This document shows positions 25,429 to 34,364 of a stretch of DNA of 64,000 nt, in pieces. Both the position numbers and the translations under genes were made by a program. The stretch is from Yoonia sediminilitoris (GTDB lineage: Bacteria > Pseudomonadota > Alphaproteobacteria > Rhodobacterales > Rhodobacteraceae). The notes beneath the pieces were generated by a model. That model was not told the origin of the DNA and did no database searches. It saw only the letters and a list, made by a program, of their open reading frames with translations. How positions within the stretch are numbered: the stretch's first letter is position 1; each line of letters begins with the position of its first letter. The stretch is taken from assembly GCF_003058085.1 (NCBI RefSeq), contig NZ_QBUD01000002.1, positions 372,001 through 436,000 on the forward strand, read 5' to 3'.

Positions 25429-26640
25429 CTATGCCACAGCGACTCCTGCGTTCGTATTTAGCAGATATTGCGAAAGGATCGGCCCACAGGCGGCACCGAT
25501 TGCACGCGCATTGCCGCCGATGCTGCCCGCTTCGATCCGGGGCGCGATCAGGCCGCGTGTGTCCTGGTTGACGATGTACCGCCGCACCCGTTCCACCAGT
25601 TCACTGCGCACGTCGTTTGGAAACGCCCCATCAATGATGATTGCCTCAAAATCGATGACAGCGCATATTGACAGGCTGGCCTTTGCCAATTCCTGTGCGG
25701 TCTGACCCAACCATGGATCGACATATCTTGCGATCCCGCTCCAGTCTTGTGGATGACGCCAGATGCGTTCAGGCGCGATGTCGACTTCGCTCAGCCGGGT
25801 TTCCAGCAAATGGATCGAGGCCATGTCGATCAGTTGCTTGCTTTCGCCCAGAGGGCTGATGCTGCGTAGCGATCCAAGCGCGCCAGCATTGCCTTTTCGC
25901 CCTTCGTAAACGGAATGGTTCAACACGATGCCGCCGCCGACAAAGGCACCCACAAAGAAATACGCATAATCGCGGAATTCCTTGCCCCTTCCAAAGATAT
26001 GCTCTGCGTGGCAGGCGGCGGTTGCGTCATTCACGATAGAAACGGGTAGCGCGTTGAACTTTGCGATCTCGCAGGGGATGTTGATGTCTTTCCAGCGCAT
26101 GAAGACGTCGGCATCATCGCCCGTCAGATCGTGCCAGTTCCACATCTCAAACGGAGCGGCGACGCCAATTCCGCAGATGCGCCCCACCTCGGCGGGCGAC
26201 AGACTGGCCAAAATTTCGGACATGCATGCGGCCAGAAATGCAAACACATCTGCCGGAACGGGATAGGCGTACTTGAACTGGCGCTGCGTGCGGATCGTCC
26301 CTTTGAAGTCCATCAGCAAAAGATCGGCAGACCGCCGCCCGATCTTGAGCCCGATCGACAACACACCGCCCGGCGCCAGCATCATCGGTACCGATGGTTT
26401 ACCCACTTTGCCGCGTGTCGGTTCACCCCTCACGAGTAGTCCGTCAAGTTCGAGTCGCTTGAGGATCGCTGACACCGCAGGCGGCGACAAACCCGCCAGC
26501 TTTGCCAGATCGCCACCCGGCATCTGCCCGTGACGCTGCAAGAGCGACAGCAGCAACCGTTCGTTATGATTGCGTACGCCTTTCTGGCTCAGTCCGGCAC
26601 TGAATGATCTAACGACTGAATTATCCATTCTTGCGCGCAT
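25429..26640 (-). CDS. ROK-family transcriptional regulator, FrcR-like
   Basis: A 403-residue repressor of the NagC/XylR (ROK) family. The N-terminal winged helix-turn-helix (about residues 25-85) contains GGDLAKLAGLSPPAVSAILK. A ROK sugar-kinase-like domain follows, with FFVGAFVGGGIVLNHSVYEG, but the zinc-binding CXCGXXGC motif of classical ROK proteins is not evident. ATG 26640 is chosen for the GGGAGG 8 bp upstream. It diverges from the sugar ABC operon at 26810 with an AT-rich palindromic site between, and most likely represses that operon in response to its sugar. Confidence 0.88.
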   Translation of the reverse strand: MRARMDNSVVRSFSAGLSQKGVRNHNERLLLSLLQRHGQMPGGDLAKLAGLSPPAVSAILKRLELDGLLVRGEPTRGKVGKPSVPMMLAPGGVLSIGLKIGRRSADLLLMDFKGTIRTQRQFKYAYPVPADVFAFLAACMSEILASLSPAEVGRICGIGVAAPFEMWNWHDLTGDDADVFMRWKDINIPCEIAKFNALPVSIVNDATAACHAEHIFGRGKEFRDYAYFFVGAFVGGGIVLNHSVYEGRKGNAGALGSLRSISPLGESKQLIDMASIHLLETRLSEVDIAPERIWRHPQDWSGIARYVDPWLGQTAQELAKASLSICAVIDFEAIIIDGAFPNDVRSELVERVRRYIVNQDTRGLIAPRIEAGSIGGNARAIGAACGPILSQYLLNTNAGVAVA

Positions 26641-26672
26641 GGAGCTATCCTCCCACACCAGCATACCGACTC

Positions 26673-26707
26673 TTAATTAATAAAGAAAGTTAATTAATTA
26701 ATTGACA
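26673..26707. promoter_or_regulatory. AT-rich operator candidate in the ROK/frc divergent region
   Basis: Two TTAATTAAT blocks (26673-26681 and 26690-26703, the latter extended) are separated by AAAGAAAG and followed directly by TTGACA (26702-26707), a consensus -35 hexamer for the sugar operon. AT-rich palindromes of this sort are typical ROK regulator sites. No good -10 was seen at the usual distance. Confidence 0.5.
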
Positions 26708-26809
26708 GCGCCGTGAGAATCGCGTTTTTTGCCCCTACTTTGGTTCGCATTGCGCCGGACGAAATTTGCGGGAAACGCCCGCTATAATTTGACTTTTTGG
26801 GAGGAAAAC

Positions 26810-27829
26810 ATGAAAAAACTGCTTATCGGAACTGCGCTCGTCGCTGTCACATCCGCTGGCTCGGCGATGGCTGACGCGCATGGCACATCCGCTTGCCTGA
26901 TTACAAAAACAGACACCAACCCCTTCTTTGTGAAGATGCGCGAAGGCGCTGCTGCCAAAGCCGAAGAACTGGGCATCTCGCTCAATTCCTACGCCGGTCA
27001 GGTTGACGGCGACAACGAAGCACAGGTTGCCGCGATCGAAACATGTATCGCAAATGGCGCGTCCGGTATCCTGATCACAGCGTCAGACACCGCCGCAATC
27101 GTTCCTTCGGTCGAGCAGGCCCGCGAAGCCGGTTTGCTGGTCATCGCACTTGACACACCACTTAACCCTATCGACGCCGCTGACGCCACATTTGCAACTG
27201 ACAACTTCCTTGCCGGGGAACTGATCGGCAAGTGGGCCGCCGCAACCATGGGTGACGATGCGGCCACTGCAAAGATCGCAATGCTTGATCTGGCCATCAG
27301 CCAACCCACTGTTGGTGTTCTGCGTGACCAGGGTTTCCTGACCGGCTTTGGTGTCGACGTCAAAGACGTCAACCGCTGGGGTGACGAAGATGATGCGCGC
27401 ATCATCTGCAACGAAGTCACCGCAGGTAACGAAGAGGGCGGTCGCACAGCGATGGAAAACTGTCTTGCTGTCGATCCCGAAATCAACGTTGTCTACACGA
27501 TCAACGAACCTGCGGCTGCGGGCGCTTATGAAGCGTTGGCTGCCATCGGGCGCGAAAATGACGTGCTGATTGTGTCTGTCGATGGCGGTTGCCCGGGTGT
27601 GCAGAACGTGGCCGACGGCGTGATCGGCGCGACAAGCCAGCAGTATCCACTTCTCATGGCCTCTTTGGGCGTTGAAGCGATTGCGCAATATGCCGAGGAC
27701 GGCACATTGCCTGCAAACACCGAAGGCAAGGACTTCCTTGATACCGGCGTGTCGCTTGTCACTGACCGGCCTGCCGATGGCGTTGAGTCAATCTCGGTTG
27801 CCGAAGGCACTGATCGCTGCTGGGGCTAA
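26810..27829 (+). CDS. frcB: Sugar ABC transporter substrate-binding protein, FrcB-like
   Basis: A 339-residue periplasmic sugar-binding protein of the Peripla_BP_4 family. The signal peptide runs to about residue 21 (SAGSAMADA). The mature part starts [20 protein letters not shown], followed by ALDTPLNP and [16 protein letters not shown], characteristic of FrcB-type fructose/ribose-class binding proteins. ATG 26810 follows GGGAGGAAAAC. The order ROK regulator, binding protein, permease, ATPase equals the rhizobial frc locus for fructose uptake, so fructose (also mannose or ribose) is the best guess. Confidence 0.88.
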   Translation: MKKLLIGTALVAVTSAGSAMADAHGTSACLITKTDTNPFFVKMREGAAAKAEELGISLNSYAGQVDGDNEAQVAAIETCIANGASGILITASDTAAIVPSVEQAREAGLLVIALDTPLNPIDAADATFATDNFLAGELIGKWAAATMGDDAATAKIAMLDLAISQPTVGVLRDQGFLTGFGVDVKDVNRWGDEDDARIICNEVTAGNEEGGRTAMENCLAVDPEINVVYTINEPAAAGAYEALAAIGRENDVLIVSVDGGCPGVQNVADGVIGATSQQYPLLMASLGVEAIAQYAEDGTLPANTEGKDFLDTGVSLVTDRPADGVESISVAEGTDRCWG

Positions 27830-27871
27830 ACCCGACTGACGCGGCAACATAGCCGCAACTGACATCCGAAG

Positions 27872-27901
27872 GGGCGGGTGGCCACCGCTGCCCGCCCTTT
27901 T
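27872..27901 (+). terminator. GC hairpin with T-run after frcB
   Basis: GGGCGGG (27872-27878) pairs with CCCGCCC (27891-27897) and is followed by TTTT. It lies between the binding-protein and permease genes, where partial termination or 3' stabilisation raises binding-protein yield relative to the membrane components. Confidence 0.7.
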
Positions 27902-27954
27902 CATGTCACGCGGTAGACTGCTTTGTGGTATTCACAAAGTCGGGAGGAAACGAC

Positions 27955-29025
27955 ATGACAGACAGTCAAAGCTACGAAGATGTCGTCAAGGACAAGGGCG
28001 AAACACAATTCGCCCAGTTTGAAGACGAACGAAAAGGGTTCTTGGGCACGGTGCAGCATACCCTGCATGTGAACCCGGCCCTTGTGCCATTGATCATTCT
28101 GGTGACGGCGATTGCGCTGTTCGGGATGCTTCTTGGCCAGCGCTTTTTCTCAGCGGGGACGCTGACACTCATTTTGCAGCAGGTACAGATCGTTGGCGTT
28201 CTGGCTGCGGCACAGACCCTTGTGATCCTGACGGCGGGCATTGATTTGTCGGTCGGCGCACTGGCCGTACTGTGCACGGTGATCATGGGGCAATTCACTT
28301 TCCGCTATGGCCTGCCTGCCGAATTGAGTCTGCTGATCGGTCTGTGTTTCGGTGCCCTTGTTGGCGCGATGAATGGATTTCTGGTCAGCCGGGTGAAGAT
28401 TCCACCATTTATCACTACGCTGGGCATGTGGCAGATCGTGCTGGCCTCAACCTACCTGTTTTCACGGAACGAAACGTTGCGCAGCAGTCAGTTGCGCGAG
28501 GAAGCGCCATCTCTGCTTTTCCTTGGAAACAAGGTCTCCATCGGTGGTGCCAACTTCACTTTTGGCGTGATCCTGATGATCCTGATCGTGGTCGCTCTGG
28601 CCTACGCGCTGCGCTCAACGGCGTGGGGGCGGCATGTCTATGCGGTCGGTGACGACCCAGAAGCTGCACAACTGGCCGGTGTCAACGTGCACAAGACGCT
28701 GATGTCCGTCTATATTCTGACCGGATTGATTTGCGCAGTGGCGGGATGGGTGATGATCGGGCGGTTCAGCTCTGTCTCTCCTTCGGCCTCCACCGGGGTT
28801 ATCGGCAATATCCAGTCAATTACAGCCGTCGTGATCGGGGGCATCTCGTTGTTCGGCGGACGCGGTTCGATCTATGGCGCTTTCTTTGGCGCGATGATCG
28901 TCGGGGTCTTTGAAATGGGGCTGCGGATGGCCGGTGCAGACCCGCAATGGACCTTTATGCTGATCGGTATGTTGATTATCGGCGCGGTTGGTCTGGACCA
29001 ATGGATCAGAAAGGTATCGGCATGA
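27955..29025 (+). CDS. frcC: Sugar ABC transporter permease, FrcC-like
   Basis: A 356-residue inner-membrane permease of the BPD_transp_2 (RbsC/FrcC) type with an unusually long cytoplasmic N-terminus of about 45 residues. Hallmarks are LTAGIDLSVGAL, the cytoplasmic loop AVGDDPEAAQLAGVNVHKTL (about residue 235) and GGISLFGGRGSIYGAFFGA. ATG 27955 follows GGGAGG. The stop overlaps the ATPase start by 4 bp. Confidence 0.9.
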   Translation: MTDSQSYEDVVKDKGETQFAQFEDERKGFLGTVQHTLHVNPALVPLIILVTAIALFGMLLGQRFFSAGTLTLILQQVQIVGVLAAAQTLVILTAGIDLSVGALAVLCTVIMGQFTFRYGLPAELSLLIGLCFGALVGAMNGFLVSRVKIPPFITTLGMWQIVLASTYLFSRNETLRSSQLREEAPSLLFLGNKVSIGGANFTFGVILMILIVVALAYALRSTAWGRHVYAVGDDPEAAQLAGVNVHKTLMSVYILTGLICAVAGWVMIGRFSSVSPSASTGVIGNIQSITAVVIGGISLFGGRGSIYGAFFGAMIVGVFEMGLRMAGADPQWTFMLIGMLIIGAVGLDQWIRKVSA

Positions 29026-29789
29026 CACAGCCAATTCTTACCGGAAAGAACCTTGTCAAACGCTATGGCAAGGTCACAGCGCTGGATCACTGCGATTTTG
29101 AGCTTTACCCCGGCGAAATCCTCGCCGTGATCGGGGATAACGGTGCTGGCAAATCATCTTTGATCAAAGCGCTTTCGGGGGCAGTTGTCCCCGATGCGGG
29201 CGAGGTGTTTCTTGAGGGAGAGCAGGTCAAGTTCCATTCCCCCATCGACGCACGTGCCGCCGGGATCGAAACCGTCTACCAGACGCTGGCGATGTCCCCT
29301 GCCTTGTCGATTGCAGACAATATGTTCATGGGCCGTGAAATCCGCAAGGAAGGCTTCATGGGCAAGTACTTGAAGCAACTCGACAAGAAAAAGATGGAAG
29401 ACTTCGCCCGCCAGAAGCTGTCTGATCTGGGACTCATGACAATCCAGAACATCAATCAGGCGGTTGAAACGCTTTCGGGTGGTCAGCGGCAGGGTGTTGC
29501 CGTGGCGCGAGCTGCGGCTTTCGGGTCCAAAGTCATCATTCTTGATGAACCAACGGCCGCCCTTGGCGTCAAGGAATCCCGCCGCGTGCTGGAACTGATC
29601 CTTGATGTCCGTTCGCGTGGTATTCCGATCATTCTGATCAGCCACAACATGCCGCATGTGTTCGAGGTCGCTGATCGTATTCACGTTCACAGGCTTGGCA
29701 AGCGGCTGTGTGTGATTGACCCCAAGGACTACACCATGTCTGACGCGGTGGCATTTATGACCGGCGCAAAGGAAGCGCCTGTTCAGTAG
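29022..29789 (+). CDS. frcA: Sugar ABC transporter ATP-binding protein, FrcA-like
   Basis: A 255-residue single-domain ABC ATPase, as in FrcA; RbsA/XylG proteins have two domains. Walker A is GDNGAGKSS, Q-loop YQTLAMSP, signature LSGGQRQGVAVARA and Walker B VIILDEPTAAL, with the switch His in LISHNMPHVF. The ATG shares ATGA with the permease stop. A 40-bp inverted repeat follows the gene. No linked fructokinase gene is present. Confidence 0.9.
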   Translation: MTQPILTGKNLVKRYGKVTALDHCDFELYPGEILAVIGDNGAGKSSLIKALSGAVVPDAGEVFLEGEQVKFHSPIDARAAGIETVYQTLAMSPALSIADNMFMGREIRKEGFMGKYLKQLDKKKMEDFARQKLSDLGLMTIQNINQAVETLSGGQRQGVAVARAAAFGSKVIILDEPTAALGVKESRRVLELILDVRSRGIPIILISHNMPHVFEVADRIHVHRLGKRLCVIDPKDYTMSDAVAFMTGAKEAPVQ

Positions 29790-29796
29790 GCGAACC

Positions 29797-29836
29797 CTGC
29801 CATGAGTGAGAGGTATGAGCCGCCCCTCCATGGCAG
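29797..29836 (+). terminator. Inverted repeat after frcA
   Basis: CTGCCATG (29797-29804) and CATGGCAG (29829-29836) form a perfect 8-bp stem with a 24-base loop just after the ATPase stop. It probably marks the 3' end of the sugar operon. No T-run follows. Confidence 0.45.
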
Positions 29837-29892
29837 TACGCTCTGCGTTGATAAGGTGCCCCGTAACCGGACCGGAACTGTCATCTTATCCT

Positions 29893-29943
29893 AAAGTGTT
29901 CCGCCTTTACCTGATGCCTCGGGTTAAAGGCGAAACGCTTTTC
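29893..29943 (-). repeat. Palindromic intergenic repeat, copy B
   Basis: Read on the minus strand it is AAAAGCGTTTCGCCTTTAAC, then CCGAGGCATCAGG, then TAAAGGCGGAACAC. This is the same element as the first part of copy C at 61923 with two changes in one arm. Confidence 0.7.
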
Positions 29944-30004
29944 TCATGATTCTTCTTGTCTTCATGAGAGGCGGTGTGTTTGCGCGCGGCAACGGAAAAA
30001 GTCC

Positions 30005-30425
30005 GGGATCGCCAAGGAGCAGGTAAAGGACCGCTATGCCAAGATCGGTGACCTGGCGGTGACCAACTGTTTTCTGGGGCGAAAGCTGAATCCCCGGGGC
30101 GGGAAGCGAGGCGCGGCATGATCGCGCCGGACCGGTGTGCAAATCTCGATGGATGGAAAGGGTCGCTTCCTCGACAACATCTTTATCGCGCGGCTGCGGC
30201 GAACCCTGAAAGACGAGTGCCTATAGCTGCACGCCCTTGGGACCGGATCGGACACGAAGGCTGGCATCCGCAAGTAGGTGGCCTACTACAATAACCCCCC
30301 ATTCAGCCCTTGGCGGCAGGCCACCAACCGTTGTCTCTTGGCCGGGAAAAGACAAACTCACCCTGATCAGCAGGTGCAAAGAGTAGCCTAACTGACGCCA
30401 GATCCTGTCCAACAGATGGGGAGTA
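30005..30425 (+). mobile_element. IS3-family remnant
   Basis: The first part (about 30010-30118) reads EQVKDRYAKIGDLAVTNCFL, the end of an IS3 orfA. From 30134 it continues as the end of orfB, with VQISMDGKGRFLDNIFIARL, then stop codons where RTLKDEC-type sequence continues, then KAGIRK, a stop and VAYYNN. An internal deletion joins the two pieces and several stops interrupt them, so it cannot move. Confidence 0.8.
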
Positions 30426-30444
30426 GCTCACAAATGCTTTGCCG

Positions 30445-31380
30445 CTATTTCAACGTATCGGAAATCTCGGCCTGCATATTTTCAACGACGACTTGGAGTT
30501 CGGCAATAAAGGCTTGAGCTACCATGGATTGCGTAGCGTAGCCTGGTGTCAGGATAGAGACACTGTTTGAAATCTTTGGCCCAAATCGCCGGATTGACAG
30601 GCGTTCGTTTTCGGGGGTCTGGGTCAGATGGCTGTAGGCCGTGATCATGTCGCAGACCATCACACAGAGGCCCGCCGCTACGAATTGCATTCCGGGCAGG
30701 AAAGTGCGCAGCTCAAGCCGCTTGTTGAAATGGCATCTGGCAGCGCGAAAGGCGGCTTCGGTTTGCACGGCTGTCCCGTGTTCATCGAACAGAACAGCCA
30801 TCGGGCGGCCATCAAGATCGTTCGGCGTAACAACATCCGCTCTGCTCAATGGGTCATCTTTGGGCAGAATGCAGACGCATTCGAGGTCATAATCCGTTTG
30901 CCGGATTGATGTGCGCGGCTGCGGTGTCTCGGCAAACCCGAGGTCATATTGCTGCGATGCGATCAGGTCTTCGATTACGCCAGAGGATCGCATCATGAGG
31001 GACACATCAAGATCACCCCGATTCTTGAGAAATCCAGTCAGGAGCCTTGGAAGAAAAACGCTGGAGGCCGCCGGGTGGCAGGCGATCTTGAGCTTGCCCG
31101 ACTGTAGAGAGCTGATCCGTTCCATCGTGCGTTCGGTACGCTCGACCCGACCGAGAATATCCTCACATTCCTCAAGGAAAAACTGCGCCTCCGGCGTAGG
31201 GGTTAGTTTGCCATGCGACCGCAGGAAGAGAGCAAAGCCAAGCTGATCTTCAAGGGTTCGCACCATCGTCGATACCGCAGGTTGCGTTCGGCCCACGGAA
31301 CGGGCGGCCTGACTGATAGAGCCAGACCGCATGACTTCGCGAAAAGTCGAGAGTTGTCGGAGGGATAGGTGCATAGCCAT
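30445..31380 (-). CDS. LysR-family transcriptional regulator
   Basis: A 311-residue regulator. The N-terminal LysR helix-turn-helix (residues 8-66) has FREVMRSGSISQAARSVGRT and QPAVSTMVRTLEDQLG. The effector domain follows, with HPAASSVFLPRLLTGFL. The group resembles regulators of opine or amino-acid-derivative uptake. It diverges from the TRAP operon at 31488; the 107-bp intergenic region is AT-rich and should contain its binding site. It probably activates the operon when the transported compound is present. Confidence 0.88.
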   Translation of the reverse strand: MAMHLSLRQLSTFREVMRSGSISQAARSVGRTQPAVSTMVRTLEDQLGFALFLRSHGKLTPTPEAQFFLEECEDILGRVERTERTMERISSLQSGKLKIACHPAASSVFLPRLLTGFLKNRGDLDVSLMMRSSGVIEDLIASQQYDLGFAETPQPRTSIRQTDYDLECVCILPKDDPLSRADVVTPNDLDGRPMAVLFDEHGTAVQTEAAFRAARCHFNKRLELRTFLPGMQFVAAGLCVMVCDMITAYSHLTQTPENERLSIRRFGPKISNSVSILTPGYATQSMVAQAFIAELQVVVENMQAEISDTLK

Positions 31381-31487
31381 AAACCAAATTAATGAGGTTA
31401 AAGATATTATGAAATTGATTTAATGCCAAATGTCCAGTGTGATGATCTCGCAACCCACGTGCAGACGCTCGGGGGATTGGGGGACAC

Positions 31488-31958
31488 ATGGACAAATTCG
31501 CTAAATACCTGTTAACGGCTCTGATCATATCTGTAGCCATGGGCCAGTTTGTCCAGGTCATCACCCGCTACGTCCTGCAAGTCCCCGTCATGGGGCTGGA
31601 GGAGACGATGGCCTACCCGACGGTGTGGCTTTATATACTCGGATCCGTCAACGCTTCGCGCGAAAACACCCACATACGCGCCAATGTTCTAGAGATCTTC
31701 ATCAAGACGAATCGTGGCCACACCATTCTGGCGATCATCGGAGAGATCATTAGTCTGATCGTTGGCCTTTGGTTGCTGTCGTGGGCGTGGGATTACACGC
31801 AGTATGCCTGGCGTGTCTGGCGCGAAAGCCCGACGCTTTATATCCCGACATTCTATTCCGATGTCGCGCTGGTCGTCGGCCTGTCGCTGATGATGATCTA
31901 CACTGCATCACATTTGGTGCGCCATATCCGCGACTTGCGGGCCGGAGAAATCGCATGA
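31488..31958 (+). CDS. TRAP transporter small permease (DctQ)
   Basis: A 156-residue inner-membrane protein with four helices (about residues 8-30, 45-62, 85-105 and 122-143), the DctQ pattern. The VITRYVLQVPVMGLEETMAY segment between helices 1 and 2 is the family signature. It associates with the large permease, whose ATG overlaps its stop by 4 bp. Confidence 0.9.
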   Translation: MDKFAKYLLTALIISVAMGQFVQVITRYVLQVPVMGLEETMAYPTVWLYILGSVNASRENTHIRANVLEIFIKTNRGHTILAIIGEIISLIVGLWLLSWAWDYTQYAWRVWRESPTLYIPTFYSDVALVVGLSLMMIYTASHLVRHIRDLRAGEIA

Positions 31959-33265
31959 TTGAGATAGCCCTACTTGCCATTGCTTTGCTGGTGATCACGC
32001 TCACTTTGGGCGTACCGCTGCCCTACTGCTTTGGATCGGCCCTGATGGTCATGTATTTCCTGGGCGATGTGACAATGAAGGGCATGATGCTGTGGGGGGT
32101 TCAGCAATTGGGCAATCCTGTCCTTCTTGCCATTCCGCTGTTTGTCCTTGCGGGCACGGTCATGTCGGAGAGTGGGATTGCCGCGTCACTGTTGCGCTTT
32201 GTGAACGCCTTTATCGGCCATGTACGTGGCGGTTTGGGCGTTGTGGCTGCGGTGTCTTGCGCCGTGATCGGCGCGATCTCGGGCTCCGGTCTGACGGGCA
32301 TAGCGGCCATTGGCCCGCTCTTGATCCCCGAGATGGAGAAGCGCGGTTATCCCCGTGAATACGCCACCGCTTTGATTGCCAATTCATCGATCCTTGGCCT
32401 ACTGATCCCGCCGTCTGTTACAATGATCGTCTATGGCTGGGTCACGGACACCTCGATCCTCGCCTGTTTCCTGGCCACGCTTGGACCGGGGCTCCTGATC
32501 ATGACGTCGTTTTCCGTGATCAACCTTTTCATGGTGCGCAAGTTCAATCTGGTTCTCGACGACAAGCCCTCTTTCTCGGAGTTGTCTGGAGAGGTCGCTC
32601 GCCGCGGGTTTCACGCCTTCCCTGCGTTGCTGATGCCGGTGATCATTCTTGGCGGCATCTATGGCGGCGTTATGACCCCGACCGAGGCCGCCGCTGTCGC
32701 CGTTATCTATGCCGTGCCTGTGGGCTTTCTGATCTACAAGGGCCTGAAATGGCGCAACTTCCTGTCGGCGGGCAAAGAAGCTGCCACAGCCGTGGGCGCG
32801 ATTATGATGATGATCCTCTTCTCGATGATCCTTAGCCAGATGTTCGTCTATGAAAGCATCCCGCAACAGCTGGTCGAGGGCATCTTTTCGATCACCGAAA
32901 ACAAGTTGCTCCTGCTGATCATGATCAACATCATGTTGTTCCTCGTTGGTATGGTCGTCAATGACGTGACTGCGATCATCCTGATTGCGCCGCTGCTCTT
33001 GCCGCTGATGAACGCAATCGGTGTCAGCCCTGTGCAGTTTGCTGCGATCATGGGTGTAAACACCGCGATGGGCGGCGTGACCCCGCCTTATGCCTCGATC
33101 CTTTATCTGGGCGCACGGATTGGCAACGTGAAGGTGACCAAGGTTATCCCGCCTGCGATGAAACTGATCCTGTTTGGCTATGTGCCTGTGGTCTTCCTGA
33201 CCTCGCTTTGGCCCGACCTGTCGCTCTTCCTGCCGCGCTTTTTCGGATATGACGTGGCGCCCTAA
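31955..33265 (+). CDS. TRAP transporter large permease (DctM)
   Basis: A 436-residue membrane protein of the DctM family, with about 12 hydrophobic segments. Diagnostic segments are GSGLTGIAAIGPLLIPEMEK, NSSILGLLIPPS and the C-terminal GVNTAMGGVTPPYAS. It is the Na+-coupled transporter proper of tripartite systems. ATG 31955 is chosen because it shares ATGA with the DctQ stop and begins the first helix; an upstream extension would lie inside DctQ. Confidence 0.92.
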   Translation: MIEIALLAIALLVITLTLGVPLPYCFGSALMVMYFLGDVTMKGMMLWGVQQLGNPVLLAIPLFVLAGTVMSESGIAASLLRFVNAFIGHVRGGLGVVAAVSCAVIGAISGSGLTGIAAIGPLLIPEMEKRGYPREYATALIANSSILGLLIPPSVTMIVYGWVTDTSILACFLATLGPGLLIMTSFSVINLFMVRKFNLVLDDKPSFSELSGEVARRGFHAFPALLMPVIILGGIYGGVMTPTEAAAVAVIYAVPVGFLIYKGLKWRNFLSAGKEAATAVGAIMMMILFSMILSQMFVYESIPQQLVEGIFSITENKLLLLIMINIMLFLVGMVVNDVTAIILIAPLLLPLMNAIGVSPVQFAAIMGVNTAMGGVTPPYASILYLGARIGNVKVTKVIPPAMKLILFGYVPVVFLTSLWPDLSLFLPRFFGYDVAP

Positions 33266-33301
33266 TTACAAAAACGAAAATCAACACAGAGGAAAACCAA
33301 A

Positions 33302-34300
33302 ATGAAACATGCATTCCTGACCACAGCCGCTGCCGCCCTTATGGCGCTCGGCAGCTACGCTGAAGCACAGAACCTCAAGATGAGCCACGTGCGCCCGCAA
33401 GATGCAACCATCGACGTCGAGTTGCGGGCATTTTCCGCAGCTGTCGATGAGGCCACTGGCGGCGACGTGAAGATCAATCTGTTCCCAGCCTCGGCGCTTG
33501 GCGATTACACCACCGTTCAGGAACGCATCAGCGTGGGCGCGATCGATATGGCAACCCAGCCTGCCGCTGCTGCTGCTGACCGCCGTATGCAGATCAGCTC
33601 GTTTCCCTATCTTGCAGGCGACTGGGATCAGGCCCGTGCAGTCTATGGCCCCGGCGGCGTTGTGCGCGACGTGATGGCTGGGCTTTACGCCGAGCAAGAC
33701 ATCACCATGCTGGCGGCCTATCCGGTCTATTTCGGTGGCATTTCGTTGAACGTAGCGAATGACAACCCAGGTTCAGTTGAGCCAAACGGCGTCAAGGTGC
33801 GCGTTCCAGGCATCAAAAGCTTCCAGCTGACAGGCGAAGCTCTTGGCTACATCCCTGCACCGATCCCATTCTCCGAAGCTTTCACAGCCGTTCAGACTGG
33901 CGTGGTTGACGGTGTGATCGGTTCCGGGGCGGAAGGTTATTATGCCTCGTTCCGCGACGTGACCAAAACTTACATCCCGGCCAACACCCACTTTGAAGTC
34001 TGGTACATGATCATATCGAACGAAAGCCTTGCTGAACTGTCCGACGAAGATCAGGCCGCGCTGCGCGAACAGGCGGCCGCGTTTGAAGCAACTCGCTGGG
34101 AAGTGGCCGAAAGCGATCAGCAAAAGAACGAACAGCGTCTTGTTGACGAACTGGGTGCAACCGTTGCCAAACTGAGCGCCGACGATCTGGCTGGTATGGC
34201 CGCCAAGGTGCGTGCCGATGTCTGGCCGCAGGTCCTTGAAGATGTTGGCGTCGAGTGGGGGCAGGCGATCCTCGACAAAGTTGCCGCCGCAGGCAACTAA
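33302..34300 (+). CDS. TRAP transporter substrate-binding protein (DctP)
   Basis: A 332-residue periplasmic binding protein. The signal peptide runs to about residue 22 (LGSYAEAQ). DctP landmarks are KMSHVRPQDATIDVELRAF, LFPASALGDYTTVQER and PNGVKVRVPGIKSFQLTGEA, the last providing the conserved Arg that clamps a ligand carboxylate. AGAGGAAAACC precedes the ATG. The ligand is unknown; the downstream dehydrogenase points to an amino acid derivative. Confidence 0.92.
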   Translation: MKHAFLTTAAAALMALGSYAEAQNLKMSHVRPQDATIDVELRAFSAAVDEATGGDVKINLFPASALGDYTTVQERISVGAIDMATQPAAAAADRRMQISSFPYLAGDWDQARAVYGPGGVVRDVMAGLYAEQDITMLAAYPVYFGGISLNVANDNPGSVEPNGVKVRVPGIKSFQLTGEALGYIPAPIPFSEAFTAVQTGVVDGVIGSGAEGYYASFRDVTKTYIPANTHFEVWYMIISNESLAELSDEDQAALREQAAAFEATRWEVAESDQQKNEQRLVDELGATVAKLSADDLAGMAAKVRADVWPQVLEDVGVEWGQAILDKVAAAGN

Positions 34301-34310
34301 GCCAAATCTA

Positions 34311-34336
34311 GTCGGGGCGGTCACCGCCGCCCTGAC
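34311..34336 (+). terminator. Hairpin after dctP
   Basis: GTCGGGGCGG (34311-34320) pairs with CCGCCCTGAC (34327-34336), one G-T pair, around a 6-base loop. It separates the binding-protein gene from the catabolic genes and may stabilise the transport mRNA or attenuate read-through. Confidence 0.6.
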
Positions 34337-34364
34337 ACCACCTCTCAACATCGGAACGGCACAC

